Of a DNA stretch of 14,492 nucleotides, positions 1-6,310 are shown piece after piece. Source of the DNA: SZUA-217 sp034658975 (GTDB lineage Bacteria > Actinomycetota > Acidimicrobiia > Spongiisociales > ZC4RG35). The DNA lies in the NCBI GenBank assembly GCA_034658975.1, contig JAYEGJ010000034.1, positions 1-14,492 of the forward strand, in the 5' to 3' direction. The notes below the pieces were generated by a model. That model saw only the letters and a program-made list of their open reading frames with translations, did not search any database and had not been told where the DNA came from. Within the stretch, counting starts at the first letter, position 1; every line of letters begins with the position of its first letter. Position numbers and translations under genes: made by a program.

Positions 1-2
1 AG

Positions 3-245
3 GTCGATCGTTGGGATCTGGCCAAGACGGAATCGGCCGACGAGGTCTACGCCCGGATCACACTCGGTGACGACGTACAGAAGGCCCTTCTCGACCTGCC
101 GATCGAGTTCAGGGAGGCAATCATTCTCTGCGATGTCGTCGGCCTGTCCTATGACGAGATCGCCCAGGCTGCCTCGGTCCCCATCGGGACTGTACGTAGC
201 CGTATCCATAGGGGCCGCAAGCTGATGAGGGAGAGTCTCACGTGA
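3..245 (+). CDS. ECF-family RNA polymerase sigma factor, C-terminal part (5' end outside window)
   Basis: The window opens inside this gene; 80 codons remain before the TGA at 243-245. The visible part is sigma region 4: LPIEFREAIILCDVVGLSYD, then EIAQAASVPIGTVRSRIHRG, the helix-turn-helix that reads the -35 element in ECF (sigma-70 group 4) factors. The GTVRSRIHRGR recognition helix is typical of the family. The final ACG-TGA overlaps the GTG start of the next gene by four bases, so sigma factor and anti-sigma factor are translationally coupled. By family knowledge it directs RNA polymerase to a small stress regulon and is held inactive by the downstream anti-sigma factor. The nearby RseB-like and HtrA genes suggest a SigE/RpoE-type envelope stress role, which is inference. 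Region 2 is outside the window, so the ECF subgroup cannot be assigned. Confidence 0.93.
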   Translation, partial: VDRWDLAKTESADEVYARITLGDDVQKALLDLPIEFREAIILCDVVGLSYDEIAQAASVPIGTVRSRIHRGRKLMRESLT

Positions 246-655
246 CTCACCCGTTCGAACTGATCAGCGCCTATCTCGACGGCGAACTGACTGCCAAAGA
301 GCAGATCCAGCTTCTCAAGCACCTTGGAACCTGCGGGAAGTGTTCGGCTGAGCTGAACGAGATGCAGCATGTCCGCGCAGCGGTGCGATCCCTTCCCATT
401 ATCGAATTGCCGCCCGGCCTCATCCCGGAGGCCGATCCTGTCGTGGTTCCTCTTCGACAGAACAGGGGAGTGTGGGTCGGTGCCGCAGCGGCGATTGCCG
501 CAGTCGTCATCGCCGTCGCCGCGATCGTCACACCACCACCGGTCACCGTGTCTGTTGATGACCTGAGCAGCCGCTTTGGTGCACGTGTTTCCCTCGACCC
601 GGCGTTCGGCCCGGCGAAGGTTGTCCTCCCCGAGATCGGGCAGATCAGCGAATGA
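242..655 (+). CDS. Zinc-binding transmembrane anti-sigma factor (RseA-like)
   Basis: A 137-residue protein starting at GTG 242, chosen because GTGA overlaps the sigma gene stop and the zinc-finger domain begins at once. The N-terminal part carries the zinc anti-sigma signature H27-x3-C31-x2-C34 (HLGTCGKC), with the usual preceding ISAYLDGELT helix. A single Ala/Val-rich membrane helix spans about 77-96, followed by about 41 extracytoplasmic residues. The topology is cytoplasmic sigma-binding domain, one membrane pass, short outer tail: the same plan as RseA. Members of this family sequester the cognate ECF sigma factor until redox change or proteolysis releases it. The stop codon overlaps the start of the RseB-like gene (ATGA). 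The outer tail would be the docking site for that protein and the target for a DegS-like protease; this part is inference. Confidence 0.9.
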   Translation: MTHPFELISAYLDGELTAKEQIQLLKHLGTCGKCSAELNEMQHVRAAVRSLPIIELPPGLIPEADPVVVPLRQNRGVWVGAAAAIAAVVIAVAAIVTPPPVTVSVDDLSSRFGARVSLDPAFGPAKVVLPEIGQISE

Positions 656-1572
656 GACGCCTATTGGTCCTCGTGACTGCTCTAACGGTCCTGCCGGCGT
701 CTTCTGCACTGGCGGCCGAATTGGATGACCTTCTCGAGCAGAGCCGGGACGCCTCCTATTCCGCAGAGCAGATAATCAGTTGTTCGACTCCCGACGGCGT
801 GCGTGATGCCGTGGTCTGGATCGCTCAAAGCGCCGGAGAGATCCATATCGGGGCGAAGGCTTCCCAGGACATGGAGATTGCTGCTGGGTACGGTGGCTGG
901 ACGCTCTCCGACGGTGGCGGTGTGGTGTCCTCGGCATCCGTGAACGCGACGGACGAGCGGGCGACACCCGTCTATGCGGTCGAGGAAGTCGAGACTGTGC
1001 GATTCCTCGGCCGGCCGGCCACAACCCACCATCTGATTCGTGACGGGGTGCTCAGAGCGGAACTGGTCTTCGACGATGAGACGTCGGCGATGGTCGGTGT
1101 CACCACCTTCTCTGCGGACGGCGCGACCTATTGCGAGCGTCGATTCGTCTCCTTTGACCCGACGGACCCCAGATTCGACGGGGCCACCACCTCCGACGCC
1201 GACCAGTTGGCGGCGGGCGCCATCAGCACCTCGCTTCCCGAGTCGGTTGTCGGCTTCGACCGTCTTGATTTCTATGAGGACGAGGACGGTTTTCGGTTTG
1301 GGTACTACTCAGACGGATTCTTCTCCTTCGCCGTGTTCGAGACCCCGACCACCGTCGCCCTTCCCGGGGCAAGGCCCGTTGAGATTCTGGGGGCGAGTTA
1401 CCGGCGTTCTTTCACGGCCGGACAGGTGACGTATGTGTGGGAGACGGTCGACGGCGGGATGGCACTGGTGGGCGATTTGCCCCCCGACCTCCACGAGCCG
1501 GTCATCACGGCCCTCCCCGACTCCGCACGCCCCGGCCTCCTGCGCCGCCTCTGGCGCTCCCTCTTCGGCTAG
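652..1572 (+). CDS. Exported RseB/MucB-like sigma factor regulatory protein
   Basis: A 306-residue protein whose ATG overlaps the anti-sigma stop by four bases. Residues 1-22 form a Sec signal peptide (two Arg, hydrophobic core, ALA-A cleavage site), so it acts outside the cytoplasmic membrane. It matches the RseB/MucB plan: an N-terminal LolA-like domain with the G120-R121 element followed by a strand run and a FDDETSAMVG segment (140-149) resembling the 'LD-x-x-T-G-L' of RseB, then a smaller C-terminal domain (about 195-295). In proteobacteria RseB binds the periplasmic tail of RseA, shields it from proteolysis and senses mislocalised lipids or lipoproteins. Position in the same operon supports that role here, but similarity is read by eye and modest. 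The C-terminus is Arg-rich (residues about 292-303). The gene ends at the edge of a repeat block. Confidence 0.68.
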   Translation: MRRLLVLVTALTVLPASSALAAELDDLLEQSRDASYSAEQIISCSTPDGVRDAVVWIAQSAGEIHIGAKASQDMEIAAGYGGWTLSDGGGVVSSASVNATDERATPVYAVEEVETVRFLGRPATTHHLIRDGVLRAELVFDDETSAMVGVTTFSADGATYCERRFVSFDPTDPRFDGATTSDADQLAAGAISTSLPESVVGFDRLDFYEDEDGFRFGYYSDGFFSFAVFETPTTVALPGARPVEILGASYRRSFTAGQVTYVWETVDGGMALVGDLPPDLHEPVITALPDSARPGLLRRLWRSLFG

Positions 1573-1709
1573 GTGGCACTAACTACCTCAGGTTTCTAGG
1601 CCCGTATATGGCACTAACCGCCTTGAGAAACTGGCGGCTGTCGTGTTCCTGGTCTTCTCGAGGCTGTTAGGCCCGGATATGGCACTAACAACCTGAGAGT
1701 TCTAGGTCC
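1573..1709. repeat. Three copies of a ~32-bp repeat in a convergent intergenic gap
   Basis: The gap between two converging genes is made almost wholly of a repeated unit. The core TGGCACTAAC occurs at 1574-1583, 1609-1618 and 1680-1689. The unit continues with a xACCTxAGxxTTCTAGGxCC pattern in the first and third copies, and copies 2 and 3 are both preceded by AGGCCCG(T/G)ATA. The middle unit is stretched by about 36 bases and contains a CCGCC/GGCGG hairpin (1618-1622 with 1633-1637). The third copy runs over the stop codon of the leftward gene (1702-1704). The unit could be a dispersed intergenic repeat or a bidirectional terminator; no T-tract follows the hairpin, so a standard intrinsic terminator is not supported. 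Confidence 0.8.
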
Positions 1710-2769
1710 AGCCGTCGAGGAGGACGCGGGCAGCCCAGGCGGTGGGGTCGCGGAGCTCGGCGGCGGTGGGCATGCGCGACGGGTCGGCCCACAACGTGGT
1801 GAGCGCGTCGTCGCCGTAACGAACCTCAACGTCCTGGTTGAACCGGTCGCCCAATTGGGTGACCACGACGGGCACCGGGCCCACGCCGATGGCGGGCTGG
1901 TCGGCGAGTTCGTGCCGGGCGTTGTCTCTCGCTTCGGAAATCTGGTCGAAGTTGGGGGCGATGTCGCTCACGCCTCGCCGCGCCAGGAGACGGGCGCATC
2001 CCGTGATCGTGCCCAGGAAAGCTTCTAGCTCGGCGCGCGGGGCCTCTGCCTCCTCGCCGCCCATCAGGCCCTCGATTCCGCCGGCATCCTCGATGGCGCG
2101 TTGAATCTCGCCAGGGTCGCCGCTGCCCATCATGAGGCCGCTCAGAGCGGTCGGGTCGATCCGGGCCGCCTCGGCATATGCGGCAACGAGGTCGGCCAGA
2201 TGGTCCTGTATCCAGGGCAGCTGACTTGTCGCCCTGAAGGCCACTTCGTTGGCGACGACCCACAGGTGGACCTCGCGGCGGTCGACACCGTCGACCTGAA
2301 GCTCCTCGATGTTGGCGAGGATCAGGCTCATCGCCCCGACATGCTGCTGGGGCAACCCGGCGTCGAACGAAGCCACGACCCAGGCAGAAAGGGATCCCAC
2401 CAGCGACCCGGCCTGGAGCCCGACAATCGCCGGGCCCATCTGGGCCAGCAGGGGGGCCGTGGGGCTGTCACCGACGATCGACGTCCCGAACGGCTCCACG
2501 AGAGACGAATAGGTCTCGAGATTCTTCTCCGCCCACGTCCGTCGGTCGACAGGCAGCACATCGGTTGCCGTGGCGATTCGGAACGGAGCTATCTGCTCGA
2601 TCCGATACTCGGCCAGCCGGGCCAACTCCCTGAATTCTTCAGACGCCCAAGGCTCGACCGGTTGACGTTCCCCAGCGAGATGACGTGCGACTTCGGCCCC
2701 GAGCTTCCAGTTGACGGGCCCGGGCTGGTTGAACAGTTCGAATAGACGCGAGAAGAGATCGTCACTCAT
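1702..2769 (-). CDS. DUF2342 / zincin-like family protein with a degenerate zinc site
   Basis: A 355-residue soluble protein without signal peptide or membrane helix. It matches the actinobacterial DUF2342 family (annotated as putative zinc metalloprotease/hydrolase): the N-terminal NWKLGAEVARHLAGE segment, a central GLQAG-LVGSLS helix, PQQHVGAM, and the helix LWVVANEVAF followed by LPWIQDHL. Family members I recall have an HExxH zinc motif at that helix (WxxLHExTHR). Here it is N174-E-V-A-F178, so both zinc histidines are missing. The usual third-ligand region (EG[Y/H] in relatives, from memory) reads T256-G-C258. Metal-dependent proteolysis is therefore unlikely, and a scaffold or binding role is a reasonable inference. 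The ATG at 2769 overlaps the htrA stop by four bases, so it is coupled to that protease. The stop lies inside a repeat unit. Confidence 0.82.
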   Translation of the reverse strand: MSDDLFSRLFELFNQPGPVNWKLGAEVARHLAGERQPVEPWASEEFRELARLAEYRIEQIAPFRIATATDVLPVDRRTWAEKNLETYSSLVEPFGTSIVGDSPTAPLLAQMGPAIVGLQAGSLVGSLSAWVVASFDAGLPQQHVGAMSLILANIEELQVDGVDRREVHLWVVANEVAFRATSQLPWIQDHLADLVAAYAEAARIDPTALSGLMMGSGDPGEIQRAIEDAGGIEGLMGGEEAEAPRAELEAFLGTITGCARLLARRGVSDIAPNFDQISEARDNARHELADQPAIGVGPVPVVVTQLGDRFNQDVEVRYGDDALTTLWADPSRMPTAAELRDPTAWAARVLLDGWT

Positions 2770-3896
2770 TGCTCCAGCCTCCCAAGTTCAACTGTGAGTA
2801 CGAGATCATCGTCAACACGAAGGATACGGGCATCGACGAGCTGACCGGCTCTCATAGTGCGAAGCACTCCGAGGAGCTCTTCGATTGTTGTGACCGAAAC
2901 CCCGCCTATTTCGACGATGACATCGTTCACCTGGCCCCCGGAGGACTCATAGGCAGAGTCAGAGGACAGGTCGGTCACTCCCACGCCGACCGGATACTCC
3001 GCCTCACCCTCCTGCGCCCAGGTGGTTGAGCCGTTGATCCCCAGGCGGGCATGGCGAACCTCGCGGTCGTTGATCAGATCGCTGATCACGCCGACGGCGA
3101 GATCGATGGGAATCGCGAATCCGAGACCCTCGGCACCGACGTCCGATACGGCGATCGCAGTGGTGATCCCGATGAGCCGGGCTCTGGCATCGACCAGGGC
3201 GCCTCCACTCGACCCCGGGGCGATTGGAGCATCGGTTTGAACAAGCCCGTAGAGGATTTCGCTTCCTGACACATTCAAGGACCGGTTGAGGGCACTGACG
3301 ACACCCGAGGTGACGGTCGGGCCGCCCAACAGACCCAGCGGATTCCCCACGGCGACGGCCGGCTCCCCGATAGCCAGGCCCGACGAGCTACCTATCTCGA
3401 TCGGTATGAGGTCGTCCCGACCGACCAGGAGAACGGCAAGGTCGGTGACAGGGTCGGTTCCGATGATCTCGGCGGGGAACCGGCCGCCATCGGCGAAAGT
3501 CACGAACACAACGCTGGCGCCGTCGACCACATGATGATTGGTGATCACGTAACCGTCGCTCCCGTACACGATCCCACTGCCGCCCCCTGTCGTCAGCAGG
3601 GAGGTGACCTCGATAAAGACTGTTGAAGGGATGACGCGTTGGGCCACTCCGGTCGCAGTCACCGCGTCGCCGAACGTCGGAGGTGGCCCGGCCGGGGGAG
3701 GGATGGTCAGAGTGGGTGGAGGGGGGATGGTTGGCGGTGTTGGCTCCTCGAAGACGCCGGTGAACCCCAGGATGGCGAAGGTCACTCCGGTGCCGAGCAA
3801 GACGCCCCCGAGGATCCCGAGTACCAGAGGCCAGGGGTCGCGCTTCGGGGAAGGCGGAGTGGGCTCGTCGGGGCCGAATGACCCAAGATCTGTCAT
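2766..3896 (-). CDS. Membrane-anchored HtrA/DegS-like trypsin-type serine protease with one PDZ domain
   Basis: A 376-residue protein. The start is placed at ATG 3896 rather than the upstream in-frame ATG at 3959, because the longer form would overlap the divergent moaE coding region by over 40 bases and adds no family-like sequence. A cytoplasmic N-tail is followed by one membrane helix (about 22-47), a Pro/Thr-rich linker (50-74), a trypsin-like domain, and a C-terminal PDZ domain (about 285-372). The catalytic triad is visible: H122 (TNHHVV), D152 (TDLAVL) and S230 (GSSGGAL; GNSGG is more usual). Topology (N-terminal anchor, protease facing out, single PDZ) equals that of DegS and of mycobacterial HtrA/PepD. 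It degrades or clips misfolded envelope proteins. Proximity to an RseA/RseB-like pair suggests a regulatory site-1 protease role, which is inference. It is followed by an overlapping DUF2342 gene. Confidence 0.93.
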   Translation of the reverse strand: MTDLGSFGPDEPTPPSPKRDPWPLVLGILGGVLLGTGVTFAILGFTGVFEEPTPPTIPPPPTLTIPPPAGPPPTFGDAVTATGVAQRVIPSTVFIEVTSLLTTGGGSGIVYGSDGYVITNHHVVDGASVVFVTFADGGRFPAEIIGTDPVTDLAVLLVGRDDLIPIEIGSSSGLAIGEPAVAVGNPLGLLGGPTVTSGVVSALNRSLNVSGSEILYGLVQTDAPIAPGSSGGALVDARARLIGITTAIAVSDVGAEGLGFAIPIDLAVGVISDLINDREVRHARLGINGSTTWAQEGEAEYPVGVGVTDLSSDSAYESSGGQVNDVIVEIGGVSVTTIEELLGVLRTMRAGQLVDARILRVDDDLVLTVELGRLEQ

Positions 3897-3934
3897 AGGC
3901 TGTGGATTGTATGGGAGCTCCCCGGCAATTGATT
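3896..3934. promoter_or_regulatory. Compact divergent promoter region for htrA (-) and moaE (+), both apparently leaderless
   Basis: Only 14 bases (3897-3910) separate the two chosen ATG codons. On the plus strand TAGGCT (3896-3901) ends nine bases before the moaE ATG (3911). On the minus strand TACAAT (3911-3906) ends nine bases before the htrA ATG (3896). Both fit the TANNNT -10 consensus of actinobacteria at the distance expected if transcription begins at the start codon itself. No Shine-Dalgarno sequence precedes either gene. A perfect 10-bp palindrome GGGAGCTCCC (3913-3922) lies just inside moaE and between the -10 and -35 zones of htrA. No convincing -35 element is visible. The promoter calls are inference from spacing. 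Confidence 0.4.
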
Positions 3935-4345
3935 CGAGTTTCGGTCGGCGATGAGCCAATCGACACCGCCGTCCTCGTCGAGGAGGTGGGGCGTCCCGAT
4001 TCGGGCGCCACGGTCGTGTTTCTCGGGACTGTTCGTGACCACTCCGAAGGCAAGACCGGCGTGACGCATCTCTCTTACGAGGTATTTGCCGAAATGGTCG
4101 AGCCGAAGATTGCCGAGATCGTTGCTGAGGCAGCCCGGAAATGGCCGGTTCTTTCTGCCGCCGTGGAGCATCGTTCGGGTGAGGTCCTCCTTGGTGAAGC
4201 CTCGGTTGCGGTCGCCGTTTCTTGTGCCCACCGCGGTGATGCGTTCGACGCGGCGAGGTTCGTCATCGACGAACTGAAGGTTCGCGCTCCGATCTGGAAG
4301 AAGGAGCATTGGCCTGGTGGTGCCGAATGGAGCCGGGGCAGCTGA
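3911..4345 (+). CDS. moaE: Molybdopterin synthase catalytic (large) subunit MoaE
   Basis: A 144-residue protein of normal MoaE length. With the small subunit MoaD (which carries a C-terminal thiocarboxylate) it converts cyclic pyranopterin monophosphate to molybdopterin in molybdenum cofactor synthesis, in the cytoplasm. Visible motifs: FLGTVRDHSEGK (R42), YEVFAEM, HRSGEVLLGEASVAVAVS, AHRGDAFDAARF, and the catalytic region DELKVRAPIWKKE. K123 and K130 are seven residues apart, as are the essential K119 and K126 of E. coli MoaE. ATG 3911 is preferred over GTG 3902: it starts nine bases after a TANNNT box and leaves room for the divergent htrA start. No moaD or other cofactor gene lies in the window, so it stands alone here between a protease and an uptake operon. 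Confidence 0.93.
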   Translation: MGAPRQLIRVSVGDEPIDTAVLVEEVGRPDSGATVVFLGTVRDHSEGKTGVTHLSYEVFAEMVEPKIAEIVAEAARKWPVLSAAVEHRSGEVLLGEASVAVAVSCAHRGDAFDAARFVIDELKVRAPIWKKEHWPGGAEWSRGS

Positions 4346-4432
4346 GACAAAACCGCCAGACATTTGCTGTCGATTCTGCCGCGAGGACTGACACAGGCCT
4401 CTAGGCTCCGCGCCTGTGAGGAGCTCAACTGA
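4346..4432 (+). promoter_or_regulatory. Upstream region of the acyl-CoA ligase/transport operon: dyad, possible -10, ribosome binding site
   Basis: The 87-bp gap before the central operon contains an inverted repeat, CACAGGC (4392-4398) and GCCTGTG (4412-4418), with a 13-base centre that includes TAGGCT (4402-4407), a possible -10 box identical to the one proposed for moaE. A strong ribosome binding site GAGGAG (4418-4423) follows directly and ends nine bases before the ATG at 4433. A dyad wrapped around a -10 box fits a repressor operator; as RNA it could form a 7-bp stem beside the ribosome binding site. A second small dyad GACA-TTTGC-TGTC is at 4359-4371. Function is inferred. Confidence 0.4.
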
Positions 4433-6310
4433 ATGACGACTCTCGCCGAACGCCCCCAAGCATCGGCGACTGGTTCGGGCTACCGAACCGCGCCTGCACG
4501 CGTGCGGGAATGGGCGGACAGGATGCCCGACGCTGTTGCCCTTCGGGAAAAGGACTTCGGCATCTGGCAGGAGATCACCTGGGCCGAGCTCTGGGATTCG
4601 ATCGTTGACGCCGCCCACGGGCTACTGGCCCTTGGTGTCGATGTTGGAGACAGGGTTTCGATTCACTCCGAGGACCGTCCCGAATGGGTGATCCTCGACA
4701 TGGCCACTGTCGCCATTCGAGGCGTGACCGTTGGCCTGTACCCCACCAACCCCGCCGCGGAGGTCGAGTATCTGCTTGGGGACTCCGGAGCCGAGGTTCA
4801 CCTGGCAGAAGACCAGGAACAGGCCGACAAGGTGATCGAGGTCATCGATCGGGTTTCGACCATTCGGAAGATCATCCATTTGGAGCCTCGAGGATTCAGG
4901 CAGTGGCGGGATGACGATCGCTTCTTGTTCTGGGACGACTTCATCGAGATGGGCCGACAGCACCGCGCCGACAACCCGGGTGCAGTCGAATCGATCATGG
5001 CCGATGCCACCGAGGACGACGTGATCACCCTGGTCTACACGTCCGGCACCACCGGCCCACCCAAGGGCGCCATGCTGACCAATGGCAACTACACATACAC
5101 GACCGACTATCTGGTCGGCATCGAAGGGAGGTTGCCGGGCAACGTGATGCCCGGCCCCGACGATTCGATCCTCACTTACCTGCCTCTCTGCCACGTTGCC
5201 GAGAGGATCTTCTCGACCTGGCATATGACCGGTTTCGGATGCACTCTGAACTTCGCCGAGTCGATAGAGACCGTGCAGCAGAACCTTCGCGAGATCCAGC
5301 CGACCCTGTTCTTCGCCGTTCCACGGATCTGGGAGAGGATCCACGCCGGGATCATGATCAAGGGCAAGGACGGGACCTGGTTCAAGCGGGTCCTGTTTGG
5401 ATTCGGCTTGAAGCTCTCAGGCATCATCGGTCGGCAGCGTGTTGCCAACCGTGGTGAACACACGCTCGTCAGCCGTGTCCTCTACTGGATCGGCTATCCC
5501 CTCGTGTTCCGTGCCCTCAAGGAGCGGATCGGGATGCGACGCTGCCGTTACGCGGCGTCGGGAGCGGCTGCGATAGCACCCGAGCTGATCCAGGACTTCC
5601 TTGGCATCGGCGTCCCCTTTTTCGAGCTCTACGGAATGACCGAGAACAGCGCTGTGGCTACCTGCAACTTCCCCGGCGCCAACCTCGTGGGAACAGTCGG
5701 CGCGCCTTATCCGGGCATCGGTCTTCGCCTCGATGAGGAGACCGGGGAGATCCAGACCAAGCATCCTGCGGTGTTCAAGGGCTATTGGAACAAGCCTGAG
5801 AAGACGGCGGAAGCCTTCACCGAAGACGGTTGGCTGAAAACCGGCGATGTCGGTGAGTGGGTTGATGGAACCCATATCAAGATCATCGACCGGATCAAGC
5901 ACATCATCATTACTTCCGGCGGAAAGAACATCTCACCGTCGGAGATCGAGAACAGCCTCAAGACATCGCCCTACATCAAGGAGGTGATGGTCATCGGCGA
6001 CGGGATGAAGTACCTGACTGCCTTGATCGGCATCGAGTCCGATGTGGTCGGCCATTGGGCCACTCGCAAGGGGATTCCCTACACGACCTATCGCGATCTC
6101 TCGGAAAAGCCCGAAGTCATCGAGTTGGTGCAGGGTGTAGTCAACAAGACGAACGAAAAATTCGCTCGTGTCGAGAACATCCGCAAGTTCCGGATGATCC
6201 CCAAAGAACTCGATCATGAGGACGGTGAGCTAACCGCCACTCAGAAACTGAAGCGTGAGGCGATGGACGAGATGTTCGGTGACCTGATCGAGGGCATGTA
6301 CGGGTCGTGA
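4433..6310 (+). CDS. Long-chain-type acyl-CoA synthetase (AMP-forming, ANL superfamily)
   Basis: A 625-residue adenylate-forming enzyme: carboxylate + ATP + CoA gives acyl-CoA, AMP and pyrophosphate. Motifs in order: P-loop YTSGTTGPPKGAM (202-214), substrate-site motif YGMTE (400-404), W-L-K-T-GD (G471-D472), hinge region IDRIKH with R487, GGKNISPSEIE (496-506), and near the C-terminus TATQKLKR, where K605 occupies the catalytic lysine place of TPTxK. The roughly 625-residue length and the long central insert (about 270-390) fit the FadD15-like long-chain group rather than shorter acetyl or aryl ligases, but substrate cannot be read from sequence. There is no signal or membrane helix. It is the first gene of the transport operon, has its own GAGGAG ribosome binding site, and its TGA overlaps the next ATG (TGATG). 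It likely activates the imported acid in the cytoplasm. Confidence 0.94.
   Translation: MTTLAERPQASATGSGYRTAPARVREWADRMPDAVALREKDFGIWQEITWAELWDSIVDAAHGLLALGVDVGDRVSIHSEDRPEWVILDMATVAIRGVTVGLYPTNPAAEVEYLLGDSGAEVHLAEDQEQADKVIEVIDRVSTIRKIIHLEPRGFRQWRDDDRFLFWDDFIEMGRQHRADNPGAVESIMADATEDDVITLVYTSGTTGPPKGAMLTNGNYTYTTDYLVGIEGRLPGNVMPGPDDSILTYLPLCHVAERIFSTWHMTGFGCTLNFAESIETVQQNLREIQPTLFFAVPRIWERIHAGIMIKGKDGTWFKRVLFGFGLKLSGIIGRQRVANRGEHTLVSRVLYWIGYPLVFRALKERIGMRRCRYAASGAAAIAPELIQDFLGIGVPFFELYGMTENSAVATCNFPGANLVGTVGAPYPGIGLRLDEETGEIQTKHPAVFKGYWNKPEKTAEAFTEDGWLKTGDVGEWVDGTHIKIIDRIKHIIITSGGKNISPSEIENSLKTSPYIKEVMVIGDGMKYLTALIGIESDVVGHWATRKGIPYTTYRDLSEKPEVIELVQGVVNKTNEKFARVENIRKFRMIPKELDHEDGELTATQKLKREAMDEMFGDLIEGMYGS

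Noticed and set aside
1618..1637. Intrinsic terminator in the convergent gap
   Set aside because: The stem is only five base pairs with a ten-base loop and no T-tract, so it is reported only as part of the repeat block.
1573..1709. CRISPR array
   Set aside because: Only three imperfect units, unequal spacing, no constant-length unique spacers and no cas genes.
2101..2745. Long plus-strand frame (214 codons) opposite the DUF2342 gene
   Set aside because: It is antisense to a recognised family gene, shows no known motif and has the composition expected of a GC-rich shadow frame.
3897..3959. Longer htrA product from ATG 3959
   Set aside because: It would run through the moaE start and codons. 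The shorter start follows a -10 box and keeps the usual short cytoplasmic tail before the anchor.
3893..4618. Minus-strand frame of 241 codons across moaE and the start of the ligase gene
   Set aside because: It covers a recognisable MoaE gene and the operon leader on the other strand, and its protein has no family features.
4622..5344. Minus-strand frame of 240 codons inside the ligase gene
   Set aside because: A shadow of a strongly conserved AMP-ligase coding region.
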